From: Lindgomyces ingoldianus
Lineage: Eukaryota > Ascomycota > Dothideomycetes > Pleosporales > Lindgomycetaceae
NCBI RefSeq assembly: GCF_010093535.1
Contig: NW_022985177.1
Coordinates: 104,857 to 168,856 of the forward strand
Direction: 5' to 3'
Length of the DNA stretch: 64,000 nucleotides
Shown here: one piece after another, positions 22,189-34,102 of the stretch
How positions within the stretch are numbered: the first letter of the stretch is position 1
Layout: each line of letters opens with the position of its first letter
Made by a program: the position numbers and the translations under genes
The notes under the pieces: model-generated
The model's database searches: none
What the model was told of the DNA's origin: nothing
What the model saw: only the letters and a program-made list of their open reading frames with translations

Positions 22189-24369
22189 TCCGAAACCTCG
22201 AGGATTCCTTGGGGGGCTTTGGATGAGATATGTGTCTTGATAAAGGTGTTTGGTGGCATTTTCGGTGGAATTTCAGGATACACTTTGCATACTTCGGGCA
22301 GTTTTTTAAAGGCATTTCAGCTACCAGAACCATGAACAGTGAGATGATCAGATCATTGAGCAAGATACAGGATATCTCCGAGGGAAATGAGATTCCTCGC
22401 GAGCCTATACAATAGACGACATATTATCCCGACGACATTGACAGTCTCAGTTACCGAGAGCTTCGGCGAAATCCTGACCAGGTCAGGCCTGGGAACTGTT
22501 AGGCACGTCACACTACTGAGTTTCACAAGAACCTCCAGCGGGTTGATCCACATGGCGAGGACAAGGCTGATACTCAGCTATCAGAGATACATCGGAGAAA
22601 GCGAGGAGCTTGATATCACCTCTGTCAGCCGGTACCGCTGTGCCACCGTTGTGGCGCATGTTGATTGGGCCTTCGCGTGAGCAATCTCGGCATCGCCAGC
22701 AAATCACCGAGAGCAGCTCAGGGTCCGATCGGTTCGTTTAGAAGCTTGGAAGCTTCCTGGCCGTTGAAAGACTCTCTAAGGCATCAGCCGGTTTTGGTTT
22801 GTATTAGTGATTTGCAATCCTGAGGAGAGCGCAATTAATCTACGCCTGACCGGGAAAGTGCTTGTGACGTCTCATCTCGGGCGAGGATGGTCGTGGAATA
22901 ATGGATTAGAGGAAACATGGGCTGTGGGAGAATTTTGGAAGGATGGGAAGGTGGGAAGGATAAGGAGGGCGCAGAGCGCTTATCGTGAGAGCTAAAGGGA
23001 TCTTCCATAATGTCCGAGCAAACAAGGCCGCCGAGATCGTGAATACGAATATCAGATCGTGCGTGAGCAGGGAGAGAGGCAAGCAGCAGAAGACTCGGTG
23101 ACGGGCGAGGCAGTGCAGTGCTTGGGGCTCTTATTTTATGTGGTGCAGGACGCGTAACAAGATAAGACTTTTAGGAGAGCGTCTGATAAGGTGAGGCTGC
23201 GACTGGTTAGATTGTTTGGCCCGCTGCGAAGACCAGGCGCGGACATGAGGGGAGCCTCTGCAGCAGTACATGGAGATGCGGTGCGGTAGAGAGATTATGT
23301 ATAAGTGCGGCGACGCGTAAGAGCTGTCAGACGGTGAATTGAGTTGTTGTTTGGTTTGCACAAGAGCAAGGGAGAAGGGCATCGGTTGCACATGAGCATG
23401 AGGCGGCGCAGAGAATATCTCGAGGCGAAATTGGGGGGTCTCGAGCAGGTCAGGGGAACCGGCCTGGGTTCGCGCTGGGCCGGAGCAATCATCAGTGCCA
23501 TGACAGCATAGTATAGCTAGAGCCAAGCATATGTGAGCAGCTGTTTGACAGACGCCCGAGGACGGAAAACATGTGGAAGAAAGGACTTGAAACCTGCCAC
23601 TGTACGGGTGCAATGATGACATCGGCCTGTGGCCACGGATAAATTTAGCAAGCCACACTGCTTTTCGACCTGCGTCAGCCGCTGGTAAGTCGCCGCACCG
23701 CAGACGCCGCGGGCCCTCTGATTCGCGGGCTTCCCGTTGAGCGTCGCGATCTCCCTAAAGGCTTTTTGGGCCAGCGCCCGACAGCCTTTTCGTGCTCGTC
23801 GTTGCATTCTCGGTGCTCGCCTTGGAGTCGCACCGTCGCCCGCCAGAAGCCCTCTTCCTTGCCATCAGCCTCTACATTCGCAGTCGCAGCTGTCCCATTA
23901 CAGTCCTCTTTCTACAATTGTCCTCTTGCTGTTCGCGTGGGCTGCTTCTCGGTATCTTCGCCTGCCTCTGCCGCCGCGTGCACGTTGAGAGTGCCAAGTT
24001 TCTGTGGAGCTCGTTCCTGGCTGACCCTTGTTTGCCCGCTACAGACAGGAGCAACCCTCCTCCCCTTTGCTAATTGCCAGACCGGTTTCTCTCCTCGCGA
24101 CAGCCGCTCTCCTGCTCTTGTCTACCAGCAGCACTACTGAGCAGCTTTTCGCCCACTGCATCCAGGGCCTGCCACAGGAGAGGAATTCTGGTCCTGCCAC
24201 TCCCCGTTGCCCCGTCATCAAGCCACGAGTCGCTCAACATTCACTAGAACTCTCCTCCCCCCCCCCCCCCCATTGCATGCCACGCCCGGCATCAACACTC
24301 CCTACCTTCGCCCTGGCTTCATCGTAACGTCTCGCCTCCTAGCACACTCACCCTATACATTCGCTCACC
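22189..24369. other. Intergenic region and leader of the Kre6-like gene
   Basis: No gene recognised. The reverse frame at 23131-23658 (175 codons) has irregular composition and no domain. The last part is a pyrimidine-rich leader with a run of 15 C at 24257-24271, about 100 bp before the start codon. Confidence 0.4.
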
Positions 24370-26618
24370 ATGTCGTCGCCCGAGTCTCCGCGAGGGAATG
24401 CTCCTCCCCATATCCGTCTTAATTCAGGATCCCAAAACGTCTTCGAGGTCCAGCACGAGCGACCCAGCACATCGCGGCAACCCTCGTCCCGCTCGTTAAC
24501 AAGCCAGCTACGCCCAGGCACTGCTCCCGGTGTACGGTCACAACCATCTCAGAATTCGCTTTACCGGCAGCCCCCTCAAGTCGCCGAATCGGCAGAACTC
24601 CTATTGCCGCCAAAGAAGACGAAGACACGGCACTTCAGAGATGAATCGCCACTTCGATCCCCGTCTGCAATGTCCTCGCGGCGGACGAGTTGGAGTTCGG
24701 AGTCGGCAGGGAGTCGTGATTCGCGGTTTGGCCCGTTCGCATCTCCATTCGACGATTCGAGAGCGCCTTCGCGAGCAGGGAGCGAGGAAGATTTAAACAC
24801 GCAGACTGTGTCTGAGAAATTTAATATCCTTCCTGGCGCTGGTTTGTTACTGTTTCCCGAAGATGTGGAGAAGGACGACTGGCTACACAATCCAGATCCG
24901 AACGAGAAAGAGAAGAGGGACTGCGATATCTTCACGAAGCGAGGTATAGTGAACGTGGGAGGTCTGGCGCTCCTCACGATAGGCATCCTGGTGTTGTTTA
25001 TTGGTTATCCTATACTGTACGTCCGGGGAGCTATTTTGAAAAGTCCGCTGGATTTCTTTCTGACCTTGTCGCAGCACTTTCGTCCACAAACTCACGACGC
25101 CCAACGTCACACCTTGCACAGCCAATCCACTCTGCATAGAAGGAAAGGAGAACGAGCCGCTTCTGCAGAACGTTCGCAAAGGTCTCATCGATCCTGATAC
25201 GCCTAGGAACGCGTTGACAAGGAAGTCGCACGATGGAACCACTCAGAACCTAGTGGTAGGTAAAGTTATTCTGGTACGTAGTCATACCACTAACCTAATC
25301 AGTTCTCCGACGAATTCAACAAAGACGGCCGAACATTCTACGACGGTGATGACCCTTACTTCCAGGCGGTTGACATTTGGTATGGTGCGACCCAGGACTT
25401 AGAGGTGTGTTCCAGAGAACTTGCACTGTATAACACTGGCTGATGTCACGACAGTGGTACGATCCCGATGCGGTAACTACCAAAGATGGTACTCTTAACA
25501 TCCGTTTCGATGCATTCAAGAATCACGGTCTCAATTACCGGTCTGGCATGCTTCAGTCATGGAACAAATTGTGTTACAAAGGCGGACATCTAGAGGCCAG
25601 TATTTCCTTGCCTGGGCGCGGCGACACGATCGGTTTCTGGCCTGGTTTTTGGTCTATGGGGAACCTTGGCCGACCAGGATATACCGCAACGAGCGAAGGC
25701 CTATGGCCTTACAGCTACCATAACGAATGCGACATTGGCATTACTCCGAATCAAAGCTCGCTAGACGGCCTTAGCTACCTACCGGGGATGAGACTCCCCG
25801 CCTGCACTTGTAAAAACGAAGATCACCCAAGCCCAGGAAAATCTCGAAGCGCTCCCGAAATCGATGCCCTCGAAGGATCTGTTACGTTTCTGGGCCCAGG
25901 GAATCAGAACGGTATTGGGCAGGTCTCTCAGAGTTTCCAATCAGCTCCGTTTGATCTCTGGTACCAACCAAATTATGGTAAGAAACAGCCGTAGCATTAT
26001 GTAATTTACCTTTCTGACGCTATTTTCAGACTTCATCGAGATCTACGATCACTCCATCACTGGCATGAACTCTTACCAGGGTGGACCATTCCAGCAGGCT
26101 ATTTCTGGACTAACCAACTTAAACAACGATTGGTACGATGGCAAAGCATACCAAAAGTATGCGTTCGAGTACAAAACTGGAGATAATGGCTGGATCACCT
26201 GGCATGTGGGAGACGCAGAGACCTGGACCATGGATGCCCGCACCGTTGCTGATAACGGAAACGTTGGCAAACGAGTGATCCCTGAAGAACCCTTGTCATT
26301 GATTGCCAACTTTGGCATGTCGAACAGTTTCGCCGCCATCAATCTTACTGGTATTGCCTCAACATTGCCTGCAACAATGCGCATTGACTACATCCGCATC
26401 TATCAGGACGAAGGCAACGAGATGGTAACCTGCGATCCTCCTGGGTATCCCACGACGGATTACATTAGGAAACATCCGGAACCCTACAACAACCCTAACA
26501 TGACGTCATGGTATGCAGCTTTACATTCTTTCAAGTCCTCATATGCTAATACCTCTTCAGGGCTCACAGCAAATATAGTTGGCCGAAGAATTCCTTCATG
26601 GACGACTGCAAATCGTAG
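24370..26618 (+). CDS. Kre6/Skn1-type beta-1,6-glucan synthesis protein, GH16 family (663 aa, 6 exons)
   Basis: Exons 24370-25016, 25075-25255, 25303-25404, 25455-25977, 26030-26510 and 26561-26618 join in frame. Residues 1-190 form a Ser/Pro/Arg-rich cytosolic tail. Residues 192-214 are one transmembrane helix ([20 protein letters not shown]), giving type II topology. A lumenal GH16-like domain follows, with an [12 protein letters not shown] start and the conserved active-site signature EIDALE at about 445-450, keeping both acidic residues. The product ends [12 protein letters not shown], as expected for Kre6/Skn1. In yeast these proteins act in ER/Golgi and at the surface to make beta-1,6-glucan. 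The first intron uses donor GTACGT, which restores the conserved GYPILTFVHK. The gene looks intact. Confidence 0.95.
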
Positions 26619-28104
26619 CACCGCCCATGTCCCAACTCTACGCTTGAATTCCAACTACCTTACCCCATCCACCCATTCCGCGTTTCCTATGTCTACCTAA
26701 TGTGGCCACGGTCAACGACGATAGCAAATGGAATACCACAAAAGCACAATAGTGCCCCCTAATTATAGACTTTTTTCTTGGAGTCATACCGCGTTCACGA
26801 ACGCGTTTTCTCAGCATTGCCCCATATACATTGCATACAAGAGCGGAGTCCATCGGCGCTTTATCTGCGAGTCACTTGTTTAATCTATGTCTTCTGGGGG
26901 TCTTTTTTGTTCTGTAGCCTTGGAACCGGCCAGCCACGCCCCACCCACTTTCTTCTTCGGAGTCGTTCTTTACCCAATCGGTTATCTCCTGTGGCCTTTG
27001 CCTCTGGCTTCAGGGCCGATCTTATCTGGTTGTTTCTTGGAGGCCCGCCCTGCTATACCGCTTTCTATTTACGGCAGACCGTGTATATCATGCTTTATAT
27101 GCATCGCTGTATAAAATCCTCGGGGTTTTGTTTTTTGGTTTCGTTGTTTGGCAGGTTCAGACCCCCTTTTAAGTAATACACTTTTCCAACCTTTTCTCGG
27201 GCTGTGAGGCTGTGGGATGGAGTGGTGCTTGGTTAAGGTGCGTCGAAGGTTTTCTCCTCTTCTGTTCTATGGACAAATGAGATAAGATCACTTGAGGATT
27301 GTGCGCTTGTTGCTTGTCTTGCAATAGCAAATGCGCCATGGGACAAGTGTGCGACGAGAATGGGGATGGGGTGGGTTCAAACATACTACTTATAGAATCT
27401 CTGGCATATCCTCTTTTCCTCCTTCCTCTCTTCTTCCTTCTTTGTTTGTTGGGGTTTGGTGAACGAGGGCTTTTAGGCGTGCCTTAAGACGCCACTATTT
27501 TTTGGGAGTTTGATTGGTATGGGGTGAATATGGTATCCGGGTTGCGATTGTTGTTTTAGTTAATTTCTTGGGAGGGGTGGGGGTGTCTGCAGGGGATGAG
27601 GTCGGGATTGGAAGGGATGGAGGAGAGGATTAGATGAATGAAGGAAGTGGGATCATAGGAATGGTAATTCAATATTTGAAAACGATCAGTTTTGTTCGAA
27701 TTGATAGAGCGTGACGGTGGTCCTCGCTGCTGTGATAAACGCTATGAATGACGTGACCTAACCTCTTATCAGATCATGGCATGAAATGAGCAGGCTTTTG
27801 GTATTGCTGTGGCTCTCGGAGAATAACATTTCCCGTGGCCGTATAGCACGTTTGCACACACACCAGTTTCATCGTAGTGTTCTTCTGAGTACGCACGGGC
27901 CCCGAGCCCTACGCCCACCACTCGGTCATTCTAATACAGTGATCCATGGTCACTCGCAGCCTGCCTGTTTAGGAAGGTTGATAGAGGTCCAGATGTTTGA
28001 AACGCCTTTGATTCTTCTCAGGGAAAGTATCAAGGGCTACGAACTGCTCCTTTCTAAATCTCACAAATAGTTCGGCCTCACGATGTATAATCTCACCGAG
28101 GCTG

Positions 28105-28215
28105 CAGCCTTGCAGGGTGCATGAGTTATGAAAGAAGTAACGTATTGTAGACTGACGGTCTGAGAAGCTATGTCATTTATATAGTATGATGAGACGCCAA
28201 GCCCGATGTTGATTG
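28105..28215 (+). repeat. Degenerate direct repeat, copy A
   Basis: Shares an ordered series of blocks with 28549-28660: GCCTTGC-AGGG-GCA, GAGTTAT, GTATTGTAGACT, GTCT, ATTTATATAGTAT, GCCAAGCC/GCTAAGCC. Around three quarters of positions agree by eye. Differences are mostly C-to-T or G-to-A, as expected from RIP. Probably two remnants of one small element. Confidence 0.55.
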
Positions 28216-28548
28216 AGAAGCCCATTGTAGAGCCCTCCAGCTTACATTGACTAATAGAAGAGAGTGAATAAGGTGTTCTTCAGTCTAAATCTAATATTTG
28301 ACGAGGAAATTTTTACCATCTTAGGCGATTACATTAAGTTATGCTAGTTTGTAGGTAGCTCGAAAAAGAAAGGTAGGAGGTGTATGTCCGGTACATGATT
28401 TGCAACTTCTGTGGCGGTTTCGATTTGCACCTTTATGATCGCGTATATCTGGAGGGATATGGTCGATCATAAATGGAGTGTCGAATACACTCGTCCTAAC
28501 GGTATAAGAAAGATTATCTAGTTGACGAAGACAAAAGGTGTGGATATG

Positions 28549-28660
28549 TAGCCTTGCCAGGGCACGAGTTATAAGAGGAGTCATGTATTGTAGACTAAGA
28601 GTCTAAGGAGATATATAATTTATATAGTATTTATAGATGCTAAGCCTGAGGTGTCATGGT
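28549..28660 (+). repeat. Degenerate direct repeat, copy B
   Basis: Partner of 28105-28215 in the same orientation. It contains GTATTGTAGACTAAGAGTCT, including the small inverted repeat AGACTNNNAGTCT, then ATTTATATAGTAT. No open frame. Confidence 0.55.
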
Positions 28661-29215
28661 TAACTAAGGCATGCCTCAGACTCCCCCCCGGGGAGCCCTG
28701 GGCCCGGCCTAGGGCATAGGACGTCCCGTCACGCGATCTAGTACATATATAACGTATTTCACAAGCGAGTGGTCTATAAGCAAATAGTCCACTCTAACAA
28801 AATTTCCGCACCTTGTACTTTAATTAATAATGTATCTACTAATTAACCTTTTGTAAGGACGGAGCTCTGTACCACTGCGCCAATACAACCAAAAAGGTGC
28901 GAATAATCAACCAGGAGTTGATTCTGCGTACAGAATAGTATATATACCCGTCGAGCGTAAGGACCATCTCGGCCTTACAGACTGCTCGCTTATAGAATAC
29001 GTGATAAAGAAGTACTTCACCTACTAAGATATTAAAGACTACTAAAGGTGTTATAGATTCGTAAAGTTTAATTAATAATATTATTCATTTTCACACATTT
29101 ATCATAGAGGGCATTCAGTCAATTAGCCCACTGTTACTCATCATCCCAAACACCTCTATCTAATCAATCCTTCAAACAACTTTTCGACGTTCCACATTCC
29201 GCAGACCTAGTCATA

Positions 29216-32137
29216 TCACTCGCAATCCCTCCACTCAGCTTCTACCTCTCTCAACTCCCTCCTTAATCTGTCCCGCTCGCTTCCTCCATACATTGTCCTC
29301 ATTTCTAGATACCTCAAAAGATCCTTTTTCTCCCTTGCTATCCGACTTTCAATCCGCTTTCGCTCTATCGCCTTTCGTTTCAAATATCCGAAGTCGTCGC
29401 TCTCGAGCGCTCGAGCCCAGACACGTCGCATCCTGGTGCTATACAGACAGCAACTCGTACCCTCGATATCCTCACCAGGGACAAGTTGAATCGTCCTATT
29501 GAACGATTCTGCGAGCCGAGATTTTTCCTTGATCGCCGGCCAGATGACGTCGTCGTAACACTCTTCGCAAACGGTGAATTCGGGGAGCGAAGGGATGAAG
29601 TGCCACGGTTTGCGTAGAGTGGGTTTATCTTTTAAGCATTCACCCTTATACGCGTTTTCTCTCGCCATCAGAATGAAGCGTTCAATGTTAGGGCTACGGC
29701 CGCGGAGTTGGGCTTCGGCATCAAGTTCAACGAGGAGGTCGAGGTATTTGGGAAATCGGCGAGAGGTGATTCGAAGTGAGCAGGTTGGTGCTTTCGTGTT
29801 TCGAAGCGAGTCTGAAGACGGGATCCTTATAAAGTAGCCTCTAAGGCTTGGGAACAGAGCCTCGACTTGCTTGAAGTCGCATGGACACATGGTGAAGTTT
29901 GGGACGGGGGAACCGTCGCGTTGATCCACGATACCATACCATGGTCCTGGGACTTCCTTGTCCTTTGGACACGGCTCACCGAACTCGGTTATAGTAGCGA
30001 GCGCATACAGCAGGTCCGGACTCTTTCGTTGTTGCTTGATTGTCAGAAGCCAAGCCAGTCGCATCCAAGGAGAGCTAAAGTCACAAAACCGCTCAACAGG
30101 GTTTTCATAGCGCCGAGCTTGTTTGAAGAATACTGCAAATGGCGTGTCTATGAATACACGTTCAAAACAGCTCGGGCAGATGTCGAAGTTCGGACAATTG
30201 TCAAGCGTGTACCAATCGTCGTGCATAGTAGAGGGTTCACTCCTTGGGCAAGATGGTAGTGGTTTGTCAAGGCTAAGGGTGTTAGTTCGTTCCTTTCGAT
30301 GCCCTTCGTTGCTAGACTGCGACCTGATTGAATTAGACCTGACTCTCGCCAACCGTGGAACTTCTTCAGCCGCGGTATGTCGACTTCCTAAAGACGGTCG
30401 GAAGGCGGACGAGGCTTCACGTGGCGAGCTAACAACTGGCGAAGAAAGCTTTGGGGAGTCGGGATAGGGTTGTCTTAGACTAGGACTCGGAGGGCCCAGC
30501 GGAGGAGCAGGTGTAGTATGCTGATATTGATACGCTTCTTCGGGTGGCATATACACGTCAGTCTCTCTGTCATCCACAGGATATGGAAGAGCGCTCAGCC
30601 TAGGAGGTCTTCCAGGGGAAGGAGATTGAACATCAATGCGGGGAGGAACGGGGAGGGGCATGCTTTCATGTCTACCATAGCGGGAGGGGGGCCTTGATCT
30701 ATCCCGCGTAGCTGGAGGATATGTAGCATGCCAATCGGCGTCGGTAACAGGAACTCGAGGTTCAGATGGCGGCTGCAGAGTTGTTGAAAAAGACAAGGGA
30801 GATGCAGGCCTTTGAGGGCCACCTCTAGATGTTGGTCGAGTAGAGGGTGGAGATTCATTCGCGCGGCGCGGAGGAAGCTTTGGGGAGTACGTTGGAGATG
30901 GCGGCATTGGGACTTCACGGTGGAGGGGGGAGCTTGGGCGGCGAAGCGGCGAAGCAGGTCGAGAATCTGGGTAGGTCCTAGAGGATTTGGAGTAGCCTGT
31001 GTCCACCGGACTGGGTCTACTGAGGGGCCTCTGCCGCGTGCCATTGCTTAGGGATGAACTGGAGGATTGTGGGGACTGTGGAGGAGGGGTCGAGTTCTTG
31101 GACGACCCGGGACTACTCAAGGTATTATCGTAGGCCGATCGGGGACTCTGTGGTGGGGGAGCCCTAGGGTCTTTTCTTTCTTTCTTGCAGTCATGAAGCG
31201 ATGATCTCAAGTCTTCTCGCTGCAGATCGCTCTTGACAAAACTGTATTGGGCAGGCGTTCTTTCGGTTCGCAGCCGGGACGTGTCCTCGGGCTCCATGTC
31301 CGAGTCGTCAAACACATCGAGCCTGCCTGTTCGGGGCGACTGCTGCACGGAGTCGTTACGGCTGTGAACAGCAGGTGCCTTAGTTGGTCTCGCATTCTGG
31401 TCGCGGGGCGTATCCCACGGGTTGCGCTTGGGAATGGAACTTGGAATGCTGGCGGGCGTGGGAGTGATGGGCTCGGGAGACAGAAAGCACTCGCTAGCCG
31501 GCGGGGCAGCAGATTCCTTTGTGGGCTTGGTGTAGGCATACGGCGTTGGAGTGCGCTGGGTGAAGACAGGCGGTTCACTGACATCAGTTTTCAGATGGGG
31601 AATGTTGCCGCGCTCAGCGAAGCTCTTGCGCCGCTCCTTTGCGGCCGCGGACGGTGCAGGAGCTACACCAGGATCAGAGACCAAGACGAACCGTCGTTCG
31701 CCGCTGTCGTCGTGCACCACTCTTGGCTGCTCGATCTCCTCGATGATGGGGTACTGATCGACACTGCCCCGCGATTTCGCTTCACCGCTCCGTTCGCTGT
31801 GCGCAGACCCCACCGGATACTCTCGTGCCAGAGAGATTGCTTCGTCTTCGACGCTGGGCGATGGAGGCCATGTGCGCTTGTTGCGGGACTCGCTGTAGTA
31901 AGGGCGTGCGGAGGATCGTTTGGGTAGGGGCGGATTTGCGGCGTAGCGGGGCTCGGGGGATGAGTAGGAGTACCCGCTCTGGTTGTTCAAACTGTAGTCC
32001 ATGGATGTTAGTTTGACGTCTAGAGCGGTTGGAGTGTGACCAGCATGCCTCGAGTATCCGCCCGAGTCTCGAGACCTCGAATAGTAGGAATCATTGCGCC
32101 GGCGGTCGTGAGGGCGGCTGTCGTACGAGTAAGCCAT
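29216..32137 (-). CDS. Large low-complexity protein with C-terminal Cys-rich domain (973 aa)
   Basis: One uninterrupted frame of 973 codons. The first 620 residues are disordered, rich in Ser, Pro and Arg, and begin MAYSYDSRPHDRRRNDS. The C-terminal third is folded and has paired cysteines: CPNFDICPSC (about 646-656), CPCDFKQ (about 748) and CEECYDD (about 855). It is followed by a basic coiled-coil end (IERKRIESRIAREKKDLLRYLE). The Cys pairs suggest metal binding, but the spacing fits no finger I can name. I recall similar architecture in many Pezizomycotina, annotated only as hypothetical or Ser/Arg-rich. No function is assigned. The 2-kb upstream region and lack of introns are unremarkable. 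Confidence 0.8.
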   Translation of the reverse strand: MAYSYDSRPHDRRRNDSYYSRSRDSGGYSRHAGHTPTALDVKLTSMDYSLNNQSGYSYSSPEPRYAANPPLPKRSSARPYYSESRNKRTWPPSPSVEDEAISLAREYPVGSAHSERSGEAKSRGSVDQYPIIEEIEQPRVVHDDSGERRFVLVSDPGVAPAPSAAAKERRKSFAERGNIPHLKTDVSEPPVFTQRTPTPYAYTKPTKESAAPPASECFLSPEPITPTPASIPSSIPKRNPWDTPRDQNARPTKAPAVHSRNDSVQQSPRTGRLDVFDDSDMEPEDTSRLRTERTPAQYSFVKSDLQREDLRSSLHDCKKERKDPRAPPPQSPRSAYDNTLSSPGSSKNSTPPPQSPQSSSSSLSNGTRQRPLSRPSPVDTGYSKSSRTYPDSRPASPLRRPSSPLHREVPMPPSPTYSPKLPPRRANESPPSTRPTSRGGPQRPASPLSFSTTLQPPSEPRVPVTDADWHATYPPATRDRSRPPSRYGRHESMPLPVPPRIDVQSPSPGRPPRLSALPYPVDDRETDVYMPPEEAYQYQHTTPAPPLGPPSPSLRQPYPDSPKLSSPVVSSPREASSAFRPSLGSRHTAAEEVPRLARVRSNSIRSQSSNEGHRKERTNTLSLDKPLPSCPRSEPSTMHDDWYTLDNCPNFDICPSCFERVFIDTPFAVFFKQARRYENPVERFCDFSSPWMRLAWLLTIKQQRKSPDLLYALATITEFGEPCPKDKEVPGPWYGIVDQRDGSPVPNFTMCPCDFKQVEALFPSLRGYFIRIPSSDSLRNTKAPTCSLRITSRRFPKYLDLLVELDAEAQLRGRSPNIERFILMARENAYKGECLKDKPTLRKPWHFIPSLPEFTVCEECYDDVIWPAIKEKSRLAESFNRTIQLVPGEDIEGTSCCLYSTRMRRVWARALESDDFGYLKRKAIERKRIESRIAREKKDLLRYLEMRTMYGGSERDRLRRELREVEAEWRDCE

Positions 32138-34102
32138 GCACCGCGATGGTGGAGGTCAGGCGAGCAGAGCGCGACCGTCGACGTGCGCATACAAGAAGAA
32201 ATGAAGGACCAGGTGAGGGAGGGGGAAGAGAGGAAGCGTATGCGATGTCAAGGAAGGGTACAATGCAGAAGATCACATTCTGCGTAGATAAGAATTGGCG
32301 GAGGGTCTTGTCAAAGGAAGCCCGCCATTTGTGACGCATCCTCATGCTTCCCTCACTGCGAGTGCCACTTTCCTGCAGCAGCACCACGCCCTATTCAGCC
32401 AAGCAGTCCGTGCGACCTCGCATCGACGCCGCCACGTCCGCCAGCCATTAGGGCTGTTCCTGGTGCTCGACCGCCAGTTCGCCCACCATTGACTTTGGCC
32501 CTGCTTTGTCCACTCTAAGTTCCGGCTCTCTTACCGTTACCACAACACCAAACCATCTGAGATTTCTCTGCTTTTCTAGAAATTGCAAGTGCTTCATTGC
32601 CTGCTTAGTCAATTTCTATTCATGTCTGATCTTCCCACACTCGAACAATTTACTTTCAGTCTAATTAATTACCAACCGCCTTTCCCGAGGCCTTGCTGCA
32701 GCACAAGAATGCACGTTGCCGTGAAACCGGCCCAGTACTAACTTACCTTTCCATTCTTCTTCCAGCTAGGAGGCCCGTTCAGCAGCTGTAAACTCTCGTG
32801 CAGCCACCCCTGCGACTCCTTCTCGACATAGACAGTGCAGGCAAACAATTGCCGACACCCCATCATCTCCTTCTCTCCCGCGCGCATTACATTAACAGGT
32901 ACACACTTCATCTTATTTACTTCTACTTTTCTCCTCGCTGTGTTTGCAACACTGCCGGTACATTCCGAAAGAGCGGTGGGAACTCCCAAATTTCGCAGTT
33001 CACAGCCACCACTGAGGCCAGCTCACCACATCCCAGCCCTACAGCTCCAGCACAGAGCCTCATTTCGAACCAACACTGGCTCTAGCTTTCAAACTGCAAT
33101 ATTTTTTTCCCGTCTTCTCCACATTTTGTTTCGTAACCCGATCCTAGGTAAGGCAGACTGGGGCTGACCTAGTTCGCCCTATGAGGCAGTCTTAAGGTTA
33201 ATCTAAAGCCAAGTGCAGCGTCCACTTCCGGTGAGTTCCGGATGCGGTTTTATATATCTTTGCAGCGAAGCCCTAACGTTACTTCGACCGTGCGCCTCAC
33301 TGTTGCCGCCATCGCTCTGAGGGAGAGGCATATTCAGGACAGAAATTCGCATCCCGTTAGCAGTCTGCCTCAACCTAGCAAGCGATCTAGTAGTTACGTC
33401 CTCCTCTAATCATATTGAATGTTATATGATACTATGCTGTCAGATTCCATACTATGCTGTAAGATTCCATACTATGTTGTAAGATTCCATATTATGCTGT
33501 AAGATTCCATACTATGCTGTAAGATTCCATGCTCTGCAAGGCACCCCAAGAGCATGTTGGCCCTTCTATATTGGCATCATACAATGGAGAAAAACATGCA
33601 TTTAATCCAAGGCAGTAGTGTGTGCCCCCATTACACCCTCTCTAATTTTACCAAGGGATATTATTGTTTAAGGCTGTTGGGCTAACGGACTCTGGGCGCC
33701 GCAAACATACTCTAAAGAATGTTGCCAATAGAAATAGAGCAGCCTAATAAAGAAAGCCAAAGCTGCAGTAACTACTGCATCCTGTTAACTACCTAAATTA
33801 GAACACCTCAAAGGTAATTTAGAGCCAAAGCCTACATAGCTTTTTCTCTATCTAATTCTGGCAAGGGAAATTACTCATCAACTCGGTTCTATTGATGTTC
33901 CACAATCTATAATAACGTGCCATCTCCTCACTTTTCAAGTTCTCCATGAGCAGGAAAGAATGTTTTTAGGATCGGCTATTTGTGTGAGTGATCTCAGACA
34001 CTACATAGTCCTACCTATTATTCCTCATAACAAACAGCTACTCTAGCCCAGACCTCCCATTCAGACTATCCAGAAACTCGGTCAAGAGAGATTATATTGC
34101 AC
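32138..34102. other. Intergenic region
   Basis: Promoter side of the 973-aa gene, then sequence without a recognisable gene. The plus-strand frames at 32700-33170 overlap in two registers and lack domain character. It contains the 20-bp tandem repeat at 33430-33529 and AT-rich sequence after 33560. Confidence 0.45.
33430..33529 (+). repeat. Tandem repeat, 5 x 20 bp
   Basis: Five consecutive copies of the unit TACTATGCTGTAAGATTCCA. Copy 1 has C for A at position 12, copy 3 has T for C at position 8, and copy 4 has T for C at position 3. A truncated sixth copy (TGCTCTG) follows. The copies are contiguous with no spacers. Confidence 0.95.

Larger units (their letters stand above)
26619..29215. 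other. Intergenic region with degenerate repeats
   Basis: 3' flank of the Kre6-like gene, then no recognisable gene for 2.6 kb. It contains a pair of degenerate direct repeats (listed separately). At 28620-29100 it turns AT-rich with RIP-like character, apart from a GC-rich island at 28680-28740 with a run of C followed by GGGG. Confidence 0.5.

Noticed and set aside
23131..23658. 175-codon reverse frame as a gene
   Set aside because: Irregular composition, no domain, and no partner exon. Chance frame.
17493..26618. Biosynthetic gene cluster around 17-27 kb
   Set aside because: The genes are unrelated housekeeping functions, with no synthase, transporter or pathway regulator.
28840..28885. 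tRNA-like sequence on the minus strand (TGGCGCAGTGGTA, matching an A box)
   Set aside because: No B box or anticodon arm follows and the DNA around it is RIP-like. At best a relic.
33430..33529. CRISPR-like array
   Set aside because: The repeats are contiguous without spacers, and the genome is eukaryotic. It is a simple tandem repeat.
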